Shown one piece after another: positions 23,727-33,718 of a stretch of DNA of 64,000 nucleotides. The notes beneath the pieces are model-generated. The model had not been told where the DNA came from and ran no database searches. It saw only the letters and a program-made list of their open reading frames with translations. Every line of letters starts with the position of its first letter. The stretch's first letter is position 1. This DNA is from JBCAXA01 sp038534295. GTDB taxonomy: Bacteria; Pseudomonadota; Gammaproteobacteria; Steroidobacterales; Woeseiaceae. The stretch spans positions 248,001 to 312,000 of the forward strand of contig JBCAXA010000004.1 of NCBI GenBank assembly GCA_038534295.1, in the 5' to 3' direction. The position numbers were made by a program, and so were the translations under genes.

Positions 23727-25561
23727 CCGACGTGGAAGCGATTCAGCAGCGCGGCTTGGCTGGTGCGAATCTGGGCAAAGGCCGATTTCAGATTTTGCCG
23801 CAGCAGCGGCGACAGCTCAGCGGGCGCCAAATAGTTGTCCGGCGACTCGCCAGCATCGAGTTGACGGCTTTGATGCTCGAGCCGGACGTGTTCCAGGAAA
23901 TCGAGTGCGTCGACGAGGCTTTCCGCATCGCGCGGCGACATTTCTCCTTCGGCAGCCGCCGCGTCGAGCCGATGTCGGGTCGATGCACGAACCACCCCAG
24001 CGGCCAGCGAACGGATACGGGCCAACTCGACGATTGGCATGATACCGGTCAGTTTGAGATTCAGCGTGTTTTTGTGCTCGCCAGAACGCTCCAACACAAA
24101 TTGACGGAAGAACCCGAGCGGCGGCTGAAAATCCATCGCGTTTTTCGCCATCATCGCGAGAAAGATTTCGTTGCTTTGGGCTAACTCACGAACGGTATCG
24201 ACCAGCTGGTCAACCAGATCAGACTTGCCGGCGACGCGACGTAGATCAAAGAATATGTTTGCATGCATCAGCGCCTTTGGCGCCGGCTCGGTAATCCAAC
24301 GGCGAAACGTTGCACGCCAGTCGCTGAGCTTCATACACCAGGCCGGATTGCACGCCATGATCTCGCCAGGGCAATAGACATAGCCACAGTCGTTCAAGCC
24401 GTCGTTGACGAACCGGGCGAGCTCGGCGAAGTAAGCATAGTCGCCAGCAACAGCGGTGTCGGCAAGGATCAGTGCGTTGTCCTGATCGCTGCGGGCGGAC
24501 TGCTCGCGACGAGCCTGTGAGCCGAGCGCAATCCACGCAAAGTCGCACGGTGCCGGCCCCAGTTTCTGCGTTGCCAATTCGATGAGTCGCTGGGTCAACG
24601 CGTCGGTCACCGACGTAACAAATTTGGTTATCTGCTCGCTACCGACGCCGGCGTGAATTTGCCCGGCCAGCAGCGCCGGCATCCGATTCAACGCCGCCAC
24701 TAATGACTCTGTGTCCGGCTGGCGCTTTATGTCGCTCACGAGATAGAGCGGGTGCTCGGTTTCGATGCGCATGAAGTCGCTGCGCGACACCATGCCGAGC
24801 ACCGTTGCACCGTCGACCACCGGCAAATGATGAATGTTGCGTTCGATCATCGCGAGAGCGGCGTCGTACACGTGCGCGGTCGGCTCGATCGCGACTGGGT
24901 CGCGGGTCATTACCTCTGCGACGCCAGTGTTCAGATCGAGGCCCGCCGCAATAACCCGTGTGCGTAGGTCTCTGTCCGTCAGAATACCGGCCATGCGCCC
25001 GCCGTCGGTCACCATCATCGCCGAAACTCGGTGCTCGACCATTGCCGCGGCTGTCTCACGCACGCTGGCACCGATTTCGATACAGACCGGTGACCGACTG
25101 ACCAAGTCGCTGACGCGCCGATTGCGAATTGCCTTGACCGTGCCGGTCGACGGCTCACTCAGCAAGCGATCGGTCAGCAAGCGGACAAAATAGCGATCGA
25201 AGGCATCATTAGCCTTGCGCAGATCCGCAAATGCCGCCCCGGCAACGTGATAAACCAGCGTGTCCTCGAGCGTCGTCGACCGATTGCGGGCCGGCGCACC
25301 GTTCATCAACGACGGGAAACCAAAGACGGTGGCATCGTCGAGCCGCGCAATCAGATCGCCGTCTTGGTTGGCAAGCTCGACGCTGCCTTGTCGGACCACG
25401 TGCAGCTCATCGTTCGCCGCGCCGATGTCCATGACGACCTTGCCCCGCCGGTAGTACGCCACTGACGTTGCGCGGGCCGCTCGGTCGAGCTCGGCTTCCG
25501 ACAGCGCGTCGAATCCACCCAGCGTCGATAAAAACGACGTGACTTCCGAGATTTCGTTCAT
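23723..25561 (-). CDS. cNMP-binding/CBS/DUF294 nucleotidyltransferase-like protein
   Basis: A 612-residue multidomain protein. Residues 10-130 form a cyclic-nucleotide-binding-like domain. Two CBS domains occupy about 150-270 (SPVCIEIGASVRETAAAMVE... and DPVAIEPTAHVYDAALAMIE...). The DUF294 domain has a nucleotidyltransferase signature GSQARRE (347-353) and SDQD (358-361), and a DUF294_C helical domain ends the protein. Relatives resemble the sensory part of PII-uridylyltransferase-type enzymes and probably bind nucleotides to sense energy state. It is the first gene of the pair with the exonuclease and sits in the acetate block. Confidence 0.92.
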   Translation of the reverse strand: MNEISEVTSFLSTLGGFDALSEAELDRAARATSVAYYRRGKVVMDIGAANDELHVVRQGSVELANQDGDLIARLDDATVFGFPSLMNGAPARNRSTTLEDTLVYHVAGAAFADLRKANDAFDRYFVRLLTDRLLSEPSTGTVKAIRNRRVSDLVSRSPVCIEIGASVRETAAAMVEHRVSAMMVTDGGRMAGILTDRDLRTRVIAAGLDLNTGVAEVMTRDPVAIEPTAHVYDAALAMIERNIHHLPVVDGATVLGMVSRSDFMRIETEHPLYLVSDIKRQPDTESLVAALNRMPALLAGQIHAGVGSEQITKFVTSVTDALTQRLIELATQKLGPAPCDFAWIALGSQARREQSARSDQDNALILADTAVAGDYAYFAELARFVNDGLNDCGYVYCPGEIMACNPAWCMKLSDWRATFRRWITEPAPKALMHANIFFDLRRVAGKSDLVDQLVDTVRELAQSNEIFLAMMAKNAMDFQPPLGFFRQFVLERSGEHKNTLNLKLTGIMPIVELARIRSLAAGVVRASTRHRLDAAAAEGEMSPRDAESLVDALDFLEHVRLEHQSRQLDAGESPDNYLAPAELSPLLRQNLKSAFAQIRTSQAALLNRFHVG

Positions 25562-25607
25562 ACCGTCGCGTTTCGCCGTTACCCTCAGCGCCGACCGCGC
25601 GGCGTAC

Positions 25608-26900
25608 TCAAAAACCGTACTTGGCTGTCAGCAGTAGACGAGTCAGATCGCCCTCCTGGCCGGTTTCGATCTCACGCTGAGCGTACATGATCTCGCCACC
25701 CACGGTGAGCCGCGGCATGAGGTCGTACAACAGATTGGCATGCACACTGTAAACACTGCGCGTGACGGCACTGCCGGTCAACGCCGTATCGTTATCGATA
25801 TCGAGGTAGGAAAGCGTCAGGTTGGAGCGCACACCCTCACGCCAGAAGTGGCGATACGACGCGAAGGCGCCGAATTGGTCTATGGCTTCGAGGTTACCAT
25901 CGGCATCCAGCACGGCACCGTTCGACGTATTCAAGCCAAGATAGCGACCCACACCTGGGCCGGCTGTCGCCATCCAGCGGAGGTCGTCGCTGCCGAACAT
26001 GTGCTTGCCGGAAACACTGAGCGCATACGCGATTTCGGTGTCGCTCGGGCCGCCGAAGTCGTAATTCAGCTCGCGGACGAGACCGGCGACCTTGAGGTAT
26101 CCGTTGTCGAGCTGGTGAGTGTAGCGAGCCACCAGGTCCGGGATGGCGCCGTCGTCGGTCACGATTCGCGGACCTCCGCCGAACGGTGTGATCGTCGTCT
26201 CCGGGTTTTCCACGGCGAACTCCCAGGGACCGCGGGTGTAGCGAACCATAGTCTGGCGACCGAACGCCGTACCTTCGGCAGGACCCACGAAGTCGACATT
26301 TTCCGGTAAGGCCGCAACGTCCTGAAAGGTCGTCCATGTTTGACCGAACAACCAGTTGTTGTACTTGATGTACCCGTGACGGATACGTGGCGCAAACGAG
26401 TTACTGACACGCTCGTTTCCGCCGACACTCAGAAAGAAGTCGAGTTCGAGATAGCCGGTCAATGAATCGCCGGCTTCGGTGGTTCGATCGTGACGGAAAA
26501 AGATTCGGGTCTCCAGCGACTCGAGGTCCGTGTCCGGACCTTCGCCCTCGCCGCCGACAGGAATCGTCGCTGGGATGTAGAACTGCGTGCCGGCGCTAGC
26601 AGGCGCAAGATCACCGGAACCGTAGTCACTGATGTTGGCATTCGCCTCGACGTAGCCGCCGAACGTGTATTTGGATGTCGCGGTCGACTCGGATTCGACG
26701 ACAGGCTCCGACCTGGCGGCTGGCGTTGCCGCACGTGCATCGACGAGTTCGCGCACCAACGCCTCCAGTTCGGCAACCCGCGCTTCGAGTCGCGCTACGT
26801 CGCTGGATTGCGCCTCGGCATTGATGGCCGGCGTAACAACGAGCAACGCGGCGGCGGCGATCGTTAGCGTGCGACGGCAAGCTCGATTCGAATCTGACAT
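25608..26900 (-). CDS. DcaP-like trimeric outer-membrane porin
   Basis: A 430-residue outer-membrane protein: signal peptide (1-30), a short coiled coil (SDVARLEARVAELEALVRELVD, typical of DcaP periplasmic trimerisation), a low-complexity linker, then a beta-barrel from about residue 75 ending in the terminal Phe (LLTAKYGF). FGGYVEANANISDY, FFRHDRT and NWLFGQTWTTFQD are characteristic of the DcaP family, which takes up dicarboxylates and other small organic acids. It is divergent from acs and shares its control region, which suggests acetate or organic acid uptake. Confidence 0.88.
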   Translation of the reverse strand: MSDSNRACRRTLTIAAAALLVVTPAINAEAQSSDVARLEARVAELEALVRELVDARAATPAARSEPVVESESTATSKYTFGGYVEANANISDYGSGDLAPASAGTQFYIPATIPVGGEGEGPDTDLESLETRIFFRHDRTTEAGDSLTGYLELDFFLSVGGNERVSNSFAPRIRHGYIKYNNWLFGQTWTTFQDVAALPENVDFVGPAEGTAFGRQTMVRYTRGPWEFAVENPETTITPFGGGPRIVTDDGAIPDLVARYTHQLDNGYLKVAGLVRELNYDFGGPSDTEIAYALSVSGKHMFGSDDLRWMATAGPGVGRYLGLNTSNGAVLDADGNLEAIDQFGAFASYRHFWREGVRSNLTLSYLDIDNDTALTGSAVTRSVYSVHANLLYDLMPRLTVGGEIMYAQREIETGQEGDLTRLLLTAKYGF

Positions 26901-26960
26901 GGCGTTTCCCCCATCGGTCTTTCTGCGAACGCTGGGATTGTCGGCATGAGCGAACGAATC

Positions 26961-27015
26961 CGACCATTAGCCAAAGGTCGAACCTGACCCGCGCACTAGA
27001 CCAATGTCTAATGCG
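26961..27015. promoter_or_regulatory. Putative operator dyads between porin and acs
   Basis: The 185-base porin/acs intergenic region contains a strong dyad at 26992-27015. Half-sites CGCAnTAGAC and GTCTAnTGCG flank CAAT, about 70 bases upstream of the acs ATG and 92 upstream of the porin ATG. A second imperfect site, CGACC-N10-GGTCG, lies at 26961-26980. A similar core, GAC-TAAA-GTC, occurs at 33351-33360 upstream of the symporter operon and the kinase. Binding by the linked LuxR-type regulator is inferred. Confidence 0.5.
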
Positions 27016-27085
27016 TCGGCACCGACAGTGACCGAGAATTTGGCCGCAACGGCATTACAGAAAAACGGCACAAGAGGATCCAGCG

Positions 27086-29029
27086 ATGTCGAACTCGTAT
27101 CCAGTCAACGACTATTTCGGCGAACACGGCATTGTCAACGCCGACGACTACGAACGCATTTATCGTCGCTCGATCGAGGACAACGAAGCATTCTGGGCAG
27201 GGGAAGCACGCAACCGCGTGACTTGGACCAAACCGTTCACGACGGTGAAAGACGTCTCGTTTGACCGCGAGGATTTACACATTCGTTGGTTTGAGGACGG
27301 TGAGCTCAATGTCTGCGTCAACTGCGTCGATCGACATCTAGACGAACGTGGCGACCAGACAGCAATAATTTGGGAAGGCGACGACCCGAACACCTCTTTG
27401 GCCATCACGTACCGCGAGCTACACAAGCGCGTTTGCCGCATGGCGAATGTGCTGACAAACCTCGGCGTTACCAAGGGCGATCGCGTAACGCTGTATTTGC
27501 CGATGATTCCGGAGGCTGCCGTTGCGATGTTGGCGTGCGCCCGGATCGGCGCGGTTCATTCGGTTGTCTTCGGCGGCTTCTCACCGGAGGCGCTTGCAGG
27601 GCGCATCGCTGACTGCGAATCGAAGTACGTGATCACCGCCGACGAAGGTTTGCGAGGCGGCCGCCGCGTCGCATTGAAGGCCAACGTCGATCAGGCGCTC
27701 AAAAATCCACAGGTGAACGGCTTGGCACACGTACTTGTCGTGCGCAATACCGGTGGTGACGTCGATTGGCAGGAAGGCCGCGACGTTTGGCTGCACGAAG
27801 CCGAGGCCGATGTGTCGGACGATTGCCCGCCAGCAACCATGAATGCCGAGGATCCGCTGTTCATCCTGTACACGTCCGGGTCAACCGGGAAGCCGAAAGG
27901 CGTGCTACACACCAGCGGCGGCTATCTCGTGTATGCCGCGATGAGTTTCGAGCTCGTCTTCAACTATCGCCCCGGCGACATTTACTGGTGTACAGCAGAT
28001 GTAGGGTGGGTGACCGGTCACTCGTACATCGTTTACGGGCCGCTGGCGAATGGCGCAACGACGTTGATGTTTGAAGGCGTGCCGACGTATCCGGACGCCT
28101 GCCGGCTTTGGGAAGTCTGCGACAAGCATAAAGTCAACATCTGCTACACCGCTCCGACGGCGATACGCGCGCTGATGCGCGAGGGCGATGAGCCGGTACG
28201 CAAAACCTCGCGTGCATCGCTACGACTGCTCGGATCGGTTGGTGAACCCATCAATCCCGAAGCGTGGGACTGGTACTACCGCGTGGTTGGCGAGGAGCGC
28301 TGCCCCATTGTCGATACATGGTGGCAGACCGAAACAGGCGGCATATTGATCAGCCCCTTGCCGGGCGCAACGACGCTGAAACCGGGCTCGGCCACGCGCC
28401 CGCTGCCGGGTATTGCGCCGGCGATCGTCGACGCCGAGGGCAATATCCTCGACGGCGCGACCAGCGGCAACCTGGTGTTGCTCGACAGCTGGCCAGGCCA
28501 GATGCGAACCGTCTACGGCGACCATCAACGCTTTATCGACACGTACTTTTCGACATTTCCGGGCAAGTATTTCACCGGCGACGGTGCACGCCGCGATGCA
28601 GACGGCGATTACTGGATTACTGGCCGAGTCGACGATGTACTGAACGTATCCGGCCATCGCATGGGAACCGCCGAAGTCGAAAGCGCGCTAGTCGCGCATC
28701 CGGCTGTCGCTGAAGCCGCGGTCGTCGGCTATCCCCATGACATCAAGGGCCAGGGGATTTATGTGTACGTGACGCTCATGGAGGGTAGGTCGCCAAGCGA
28801 CGAGCTTGCCAGCGAACTTCGAAAATGGGTGCGCAGCGAAATCGGCCCAATTGCCACACCCGACCTCATTCAATGGGCCCCGGGCCTGCCGAAAACCCGC
28901 TCCGGCAAAATCATGCGTCGCATCTTGCGTAAAATCGCCGAAGACGACTATGGCAGCCTTGGCGATACGTCGACGCTGGCCGATCCGAGTATCGTTGGTA
29001 CCCTGATCGAGAATCGCATGCATCGGTAG
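27086..29029 (+). CDS. acs: Acetyl-CoA synthetase (acetate-CoA ligase)
   Basis: A 647-residue cytosolic enzyme making acetyl-CoA from acetate, ATP and CoA through acetyl-AMP. The ACS N-terminal region (VNADDYERIYRRSIEDNEAFW) is followed by the AMP-binding motif YTSGSTGKPKG, the acetate-pocket region WWQTETGG and the C-terminal KTRSGKIMRR. Its catalytic Lys608 is the residue acetylated in known ACS enzymes. Length equals the family norm (about 650). Start at ATG 27086 has AAGAGGA upstream. It is followed 21 bases later by the LuxR regulator gene. Confidence 0.98.
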   Translation: MSNSYPVNDYFGEHGIVNADDYERIYRRSIEDNEAFWAGEARNRVTWTKPFTTVKDVSFDREDLHIRWFEDGELNVCVNCVDRHLDERGDQTAIIWEGDDPNTSLAITYRELHKRVCRMANVLTNLGVTKGDRVTLYLPMIPEAAVAMLACARIGAVHSVVFGGFSPEALAGRIADCESKYVITADEGLRGGRRVALKANVDQALKNPQVNGLAHVLVVRNTGGDVDWQEGRDVWLHEAEADVSDDCPPATMNAEDPLFILYTSGSTGKPKGVLHTSGGYLVYAAMSFELVFNYRPGDIYWCTADVGWVTGHSYIVYGPLANGATTLMFEGVPTYPDACRLWEVCDKHKVNICYTAPTAIRALMREGDEPVRKTSRASLRLLGSVGEPINPEAWDWYYRVVGEERCPIVDTWWQTETGGILISPLPGATTLKPGSATRPLPGIAPAIVDAEGNILDGATSGNLVLLDSWPGQMRTVYGDHQRFIDTYFSTFPGKYFTGDGARRDADGDYWITGRVDDVLNVSGHRMGTAEVESALVAHPAVAEAAVVGYPHDIKGQGIYVYVTLMEGRSPSDELASELRKWVRSEIGPIATPDLIQWAPGLPKTRSGKIMRRILRKIAEDDYGSLGDTSTLADPSIVGTLIENRMHR

Positions 29030-29050
29030 CTAGTTTTCGAGGCCCGCACG

Positions 29051-29725
29051 ATGGACGCTCGCACAAAGATCATCGTCGCCGACGATCACCCGCTGTTTCG
29101 CGAGGCACTGATTCACGCGATCAAGGGCTGCGTCGGCGCTGCCGACGTCGTCGAAGCGGCTACGCTCGAGTCACTACAGGATGCGGTCGAGGACCACGTC
29201 GATGCCGACCTGCTGTTGCTGGACCTGCACATGCCGGGAGTCACTGGCTTCTCCGCGCTCGCGTACATACGCAATCGTCGCGAAATGCTGCCGACGGTCA
29301 TCGTGTCAGCGAACGACGAGCCGGCGACAATTCGACGAGCAATTCAGCACGGAGCCAGTGGCTTCATTCCAAAGTCGTCCGGTATGGAGACGATCGAGGC
29401 AGCGCTTGGCGCCGTCATCGCTGGCTCAGTCTGGGTGCCCGACGGCGTCGCGCTGGAAGCGACCAGACTCGACCAGAAAGAGCAGTCCAACGCCGATGCG
29501 CTGGCGGACCTCACGCCGCATCAGTTTCGGGTGCTGCTGATGATCGCCGAAGGCCTGATGAACAAACAGATCGCGTATCAGCTCGGCGTCTCCGAGGCGA
29601 CCATCAAAGCGCACGTCACCGCGATTCTCAAGAAGCTCGGCGTCAACAACCGCACCCAGGCCGTGCTGGCCGTGAAGTCTTTGGACGTCGAACAAAAGGC
29701 GTTCAACGGCACAGCGGACGGCTGA
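29051..29725 (+). CDS. crbR: LuxR-type response regulator, CrbR/ErdR-like
   Basis: A 224-residue regulator: receiver domain with acidic DDH at 11-13 and phospho-acceptor Asp58 in LLLLDLHMPG, then a LuxR helix-turn-helix (LTPHQFRVLLMIAEGLMNKQI, about 155-210). Its position between acs and a sodium-symporter-type hybrid kinase is the conserved arrangement of the CrbS/CrbR (MxtR/ErdR) system that activates acs. The symbol is given by context and family, not by a close alignment. It lies 21 bases after acs and converges on the kinase gene, with only 12 bases between the stops. Confidence 0.82.
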   Translation: MDARTKIIVADDHPLFREALIHAIKGCVGAADVVEAATLESLQDAVEDHVDADLLLLDLHMPGVTGFSALAYIRNRREMLPTVIVSANDEPATIRRAIQHGASGFIPKSSGMETIEAALGAVIAGSVWVPDGVALEATRLDQKEQSNADALADLTPHQFRVLLMIAEGLMNKQIAYQLGVSEATIKAHVTAILKKLGVNNRTQAVLAVKSLDVEQKAFNGTADG

Positions 29726-29744
29726 AAACGGCTTGCGTCAGCCG
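29719..29744. terminator. Inverted repeat spanning convergent stops
   Basis: CGGCTGA (29719-29725) and TCAGCCG (29738-29744) form a 7-bp inverted repeat with a 12-base loop. It contains the TGA of the regulator gene in one arm and the stop of the kinase gene in the other. There is no T-run, so it is a weak bidirectional terminator at best. It may only reflect similar stop contexts. Confidence 0.3.
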
Positions 29745-32700
29745 GCCTTGGCAACGCGCGATGCATGCGTCAGCCGACTAATCAGCGCGCGTAGCGCGGC
29801 CGGTTTGACCGGCTTGTTGATGAGCCGGAAACCGGCATCGGCAACCGCGTCACGAATGCTGCGCGACCGATTCGCCGTGACGATTACGGCGGGCACATCC
29901 TCACCCAATGCGGCCCGCACCGAGGCTATCGCCGCCAGGCCTGTGACACCGTTGTCGAGCTGATAGTCGACCAGTAATAGGCTCGGTCTCTGCAACTGAC
30001 CGGGGTGGTTGAGCTGGTCCAAGGCTTCGTCGGCATCGATTGCCAGAACCGGCGTCGCGCCCCACTGGCGCAGCAGCGCACCCATGCCGTCGAGAATATC
30101 GATGTCGTTGTCAATGCAAACAACGCATTGACCGCTCAGTGACGTGAACGCTGGTGGCGCCGGCGCGGTTGGTGACGGCTGCGCCAATTGCACCCGACCG
30201 CGCGGCACTTCGATTTCGAACACACTGCCACGCCCCACGGTAGATCGCATCGCAATGGGATGCCCAAGCAGCGCTGCGATGCGCCGCACGATGGACAACC
30301 CCAGACCGAGCCCCCGCTTCTCCGCCTTGCGGGTCGACGAGCCGCGTGAGAACTCCTCGAAAATCTGCATCGACTGCTCGTCGGCAACACCGACACCGGT
30401 ATCCACAACTTGGATCGCAACGTCGGTGCCGCGCCGTCGGCAACCGACGACGACACCGCCGGTGTTTGTGTAGCGTCTGGCGTTGCTGATGAAGTTTTGC
30501 AAAATGCGACGCAACAGTGCGCGGTCCGTGTGCACCCAGAGTTTGGTGGCGACAAACCTGAGCGACAGGCCGTCGCGTTCAAAACTGTCGCGAAACTGCT
30601 GCTCGAGTTGCGCAAAAATATCAGCTACCGCCGTGTGCTCGAGGGACGGCGTCGGCGCGTTGGTATCCAACCGCGCCACGTCGAGCAAACCGCTGAGCAG
30701 TTCCTCAACCGACGTGAGGCCTTTTTCCACTCGTTCGGCCAGCTGTTGTCGCTCCGCATCGTTCTTATCGCCCGCATCGACGAGCAACGCGGTAAAAAGT
30801 TTGGCGGCGTTGAGCGGCTGCAGCAGATCGTGGGCTGCCGCGGCGATAAAACGGGTTTTCGACGCGTTGGCCGATTCCGCCACGAGCCGCGCCTTATCGA
30901 GCTCGCGCACCGCAACTTCCAGCTCTGCGGTGCGTTCTGCCACCCGTTTCGCGAGACCCAGTTTGGATTCTTCGAGTTCAGCCTCGACACGTTTGTACTC
31001 GGTGATATCGCTGTAGGTCGTTACGAAGCCACCGTCCGGCAGTGGCTTACCGCGTATTTCGAGGACCCGACCATCGATGAACGTACTTTCGTATCGATAC
31101 GCGGAGCCGCTGCGTAAGTGTCCGAGGCGTTTGCTTATCTCATGCTCGACGTCCGACGAACGAAAACAACCACGCTTGGCGTTGTAGCGAATCAAGTCGG
31201 CGATAGGTCGACCCACTTCGACCATGCCCTCCGGAAAACCCATCATCGACACGTATTGCGAATTCCAACCGATGAGACTCTGAGCCCCGTCAACGACGCT
31301 GACGCCCTGACTCATGTTCTCGAGCGTATTCTCCAACAGCTGCCGGTTGAAGCGAATGGCTTGCGAGGTTTCATCGAGCAGCAGGACGACATCGGCAAGT
31401 TCCAAGCCACGTTTGCGCATGGCGGTCGTCATAACGAATCGTGCCGACGATGCACCAACAGCACTTGCCAACAGTCGTTCCGTAAATTGCACGGTTTCTC
31501 GATCGGCCGCACCGTTTGCTTCCAAGGCGTCGCCGTGATCGGCAGCGAATGCCGAAAACGCACGCTCTGCCGCTTGCTGTCCGACGAATCGCCCAGCCAA
31601 GGCGACGAGATCCGCGAGCGGCACGCGCCCCGCGACGTTGGCTGGTTTCGGCGGAGTGGGTAGCGGTGTGGTCGCGAAAGCGCGTGCCTGAATCTGCTCA
31701 GTTAGCGCAACCACGCCGCGCCGCGAGAACACGACAAGCAACGCCGTATTCAGACCTAGTGACCAAAGCACACCGTGCGTCAACGGCGACAAGCCGGCAT
31801 CAAAAAACAGCGCTTCCGGCCGCAGCCAACCAAGCCCGAACGGCCCTGCGGTGACCCATTCCGCCGACATAGCGCCCGATGACGCCAATGCGGGCAACAG
31901 CAGCGTATAGCACCAGAGCGCAAAGCCTGCGCTGAGTCCAATGAGCGCACCGCGCAGAGTCGCTCCACTCCAATACAACCCAGCCAGCAGCAGCGGACCG
32001 AACTGCGCGACAGCCGCAAAAGACAAAAGACCCATCGACGCGAGTAGCGTCGAGGAGTCGGTCAGCCGATAGTAAACGTAGGCCAGCATCGCGATGCCGA
32101 ATATGGCTGCACGACGAATCAGTACGAGCGTACGCGCATAGTCGCGATACGGAAGTGCCGGACGATCGCCGCGGCGCAGCAGCAGCGGCATGATAATTTC
32201 GTTGCTGATCATCGTGGCCAACGCGACGCTCGCAACGATCACCATACCGGTCGCTGCTGAGAATCCCCCGAGGTAAGCAAGCACCGTCAGCAAGGGCGCA
32301 TCAAACGTTAGCGGCAAGGCGAGAACAAAGGCGTCGCCGGAGTAAACCCCGGTTGGCAAGAGCGTCAGGCCGGCGACGGTGATCGGCAAAACGAAGATGC
32401 CAAATATGACAAGAATTCCTGGGAACAACCAACGCGTTGGCGTCGGCTCGCGGTCGGAGCGGCCCTCGACGAACGCGACGTGGAACTGACGTGGCAAACA
32501 CAAAATGGCGAGCGCCGCGAGCAAAGTTTGAGGCAAGAATGCCGCCGGCAGTTCCGAGGCCAGAAACAGCGACTTTGCGGTGGACTGCGCGTTCGCCGAA
32601 GTCTCGCCGGACGCGCTGAGCAACAGATAGATGGCAAATCCGCCGATAGCAACAAAGGCCAGGAGTTTTATCAGCGACTCAAACGCAATGGCCACGACCA

Positions 32701-33262
32701 GGCCGTGATTGTGCTCTTCGGCATCGATACGTCGCGTACCGAATACTGCCGCGAACAGCGCCAAACCCGCCGCCGCAAACAACGCGGTGTCGTAGTCCGC
32801 GGCGCGCGACAAAGGCAGATCGGTCACGAGCTCGAGGCCGGTCACCACCGCTTTGAATTGCAAAGCGATGTAAGGGACCGAGCCGACTGTCGCGATGATC
32901 GTAATCAACATCGCAAGCGAACGTGCCTTGCCGTAACGCGCCGCCAAAAAGTCGGCTATGGACGTCAGATTCTGGCGTCTCGCAACCGCGAGAATGCGCA
33001 GAAAAACCGGCCATCCGAAAACGATAACCAGTGCTGGCCCAAGAAATATAGGCAGGAAGCCCCAGCCGGTTTGACTCGCCGTACCGACCGCACCGTAGAA
33101 CGTCCATGACGTCAAATAAACGGCGAGCGACAAGGGGTAAATCAGTGGCTGCCAGCGCGCCAAACGACGCTGAGTAGCCGGGCGATCAGATACCCAGGCA
33201 ATCGCGAACAGCGTAAGCACGTAGCCAAGCGCAATCGTCAGCAACAGCCACCAGCTGATCAA
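29738..33262 (-). CDS. crbS: Sodium-symporter-domain hybrid histidine kinase, CrbS/MxtR-like
   Basis: A 1174-residue inner-membrane sensor. The first about 500 residues form a sodium:solute symporter (SSS) domain with more than ten membrane helices. A PAS-like domain (LENTLENMSQGVSVVDGAQSLIGWN...) precedes a coiled coil and the HisKA box FIAAAAHDLLQPLNA (His811). A HATPase_c domain follows, and finally a receiver with Asp1099 in LLLVDYQLD. The architecture is that of CrbS/MxtR/CbrA sensors, which monitor acetate or other carbon sources. It is divergent from the DUF4212/symporter operon and next to its likely partner regulator. Confidence 0.92.
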   Translation of the reverse strand: MISWWLLLTIALGYVLTLFAIAWVSDRPATQRRLARWQPLIYPLSLAVYLTSWTFYGAVGTASQTGWGFLPIFLGPALVIVFGWPVFLRILAVARRQNLTSIADFLAARYGKARSLAMLITIIATVGSVPYIALQFKAVVTGLELVTDLPLSRAADYDTALFAAAGLALFAAVFGTRRIDAEEHNHGLVVAIAFESLIKLLAFVAIGGFAIYLLLSASGETSANAQSTAKSLFLASELPAAFLPQTLLAALAILCLPRQFHVAFVEGRSDREPTPTRWLFPGILVIFGIFVLPITVAGLTLLPTGVYSGDAFVLALPLTFDAPLLTVLAYLGGFSAATGMVIVASVALATMISNEIIMPLLLRRGDRPALPYRDYARTLVLIRRAAIFGIAMLAYVYYRLTDSSTLLASMGLLSFAAVAQFGPLLLAGLYWSGATLRGALIGLSAGFALWCYTLLLPALASSGAMSAEWVTAGPFGLGWLRPEALFFDAGLSPLTHGVLWSLGLNTALLVVFSRRGVVALTEQIQARAFATTPLPTPPKPANVAGRVPLADLVALAGRFVGQQAAERAFSAFAADHGDALEANGAADRETVQFTERLLASAVGASSARFVMTTAMRKRGLELADVVLLLDETSQAIRFNRQLLENTLENMSQGVSVVDGAQSLIGWNSQYVSMMGFPEGMVEVGRPIADLIRYNAKRGCFRSSDVEHEISKRLGHLRSGSAYRYESTFIDGRVLEIRGKPLPDGGFVTTYSDITEYKRVEAELEESKLGLAKRVAERTAELEVAVRELDKARLVAESANASKTRFIAAAAHDLLQPLNAAKLFTALLVDAGDKNDAERQQLAERVEKGLTSVEELLSGLLDVARLDTNAPTPSLEHTAVADIFAQLEQQFRDSFERDGLSLRFVATKLWVHTDRALLRRILQNFISNARRYTNTGGVVVGCRRRGTDVAIQVVDTGVGVADEQSMQIFEEFSRGSSTRKAEKRGLGLGLSIVRRIAALLGHPIAMRSTVGRGSVFEIEVPRGRVQLAQPSPTAPAPPAFTSLSGQCVVCIDNDIDILDGMGALLRQWGATPVLAIDADEALDQLNHPGQLQRPSLLLVDYQLDNGVTGLAAIASVRAALGEDVPAVIVTANRSRSIRDAVADAGFRLINKPVKPAALRALISRLTHASRVAKAG

Positions 33263-33350
33263 AGCCTCCCCCCGTCTGGGCCTTGCGATGAAATCACGCT
33301 AGCACAGCGCCCGAGTCATGGCCAAGCGCCACGGCCCCGCAGCGCCATGC

Positions 33351-33360
33351 GACTAAAGTC
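33351..33360. promoter_or_regulatory. GAC-N4-GTC dyad upstream of the symporter operon
   Basis: GACTAAAGTC lies in the kinase/DUF4212 intergenic region, 98 bases before the DUF4212 start and 88 bases upstream of the kinase start. The core resembles GACCAATGTC in the acs control region. A common regulator is proposed but not shown. Confidence 0.35.
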
Positions 33361-33448
33361 TGTATGGGCGGTGCACGCTGCTCTGATACCGTCTCAGCGT
33401 CCGTTGCGGAAAGCTGCGGGTCACAGGCACATCTTGGGGGAAAGAACC

Positions 33449-33703
33449 ATGTCCGAACGAAGATCTTACTGGCAGTCGAATCTCAGATTGGTCTGGCTGT
33501 GCCTCGTGATTTGGTTCGTCGTGTCGTTCTTGTTCGGGATCGTACTCGTCGAGCCACTCAATTCGTTCCAGATCGGCGGCTACAAGCTTGGCTTCTGGTT
33601 TGCGCAACAGGGCTCGATCTACGTGTTCGTCGCACTGATTTTTTTCTACGCAAATCGCATTGGCAAGCTCGATCGTGAGCACGGCGTGCAAGAAGACGAC
33701 TAG
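33449..33703 (+). CDS. DUF4212 small membrane subunit
   Basis: An 84-residue membrane protein (MSERRSYWQSNLRLVWLCL...) with two hydrophobic helices and the conserved YWQSNLRL and FGFWFAQQGSIYVFVALIFFY-like pattern of DUF4212. Proteins of this family are encoded immediately upstream of VC_2705-type sodium symporters and act as their small subunit. The ATG at 33449 follows a GGGGGAAAG Shine-Dalgarno; the longer frame from 33347 is not needed. The symporter begins 15 bases after its stop. Confidence 0.93.
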   Translation: MSERRSYWQSNLRLVWLCLVIWFVVSFLFGIVLVEPLNSFQIGGYKLGFWFAQQGSIYVFVALIFFYANRIGKLDREHGVQEDD

Positions 33704-33718
33704 CAAGGGGAGCAAGAC

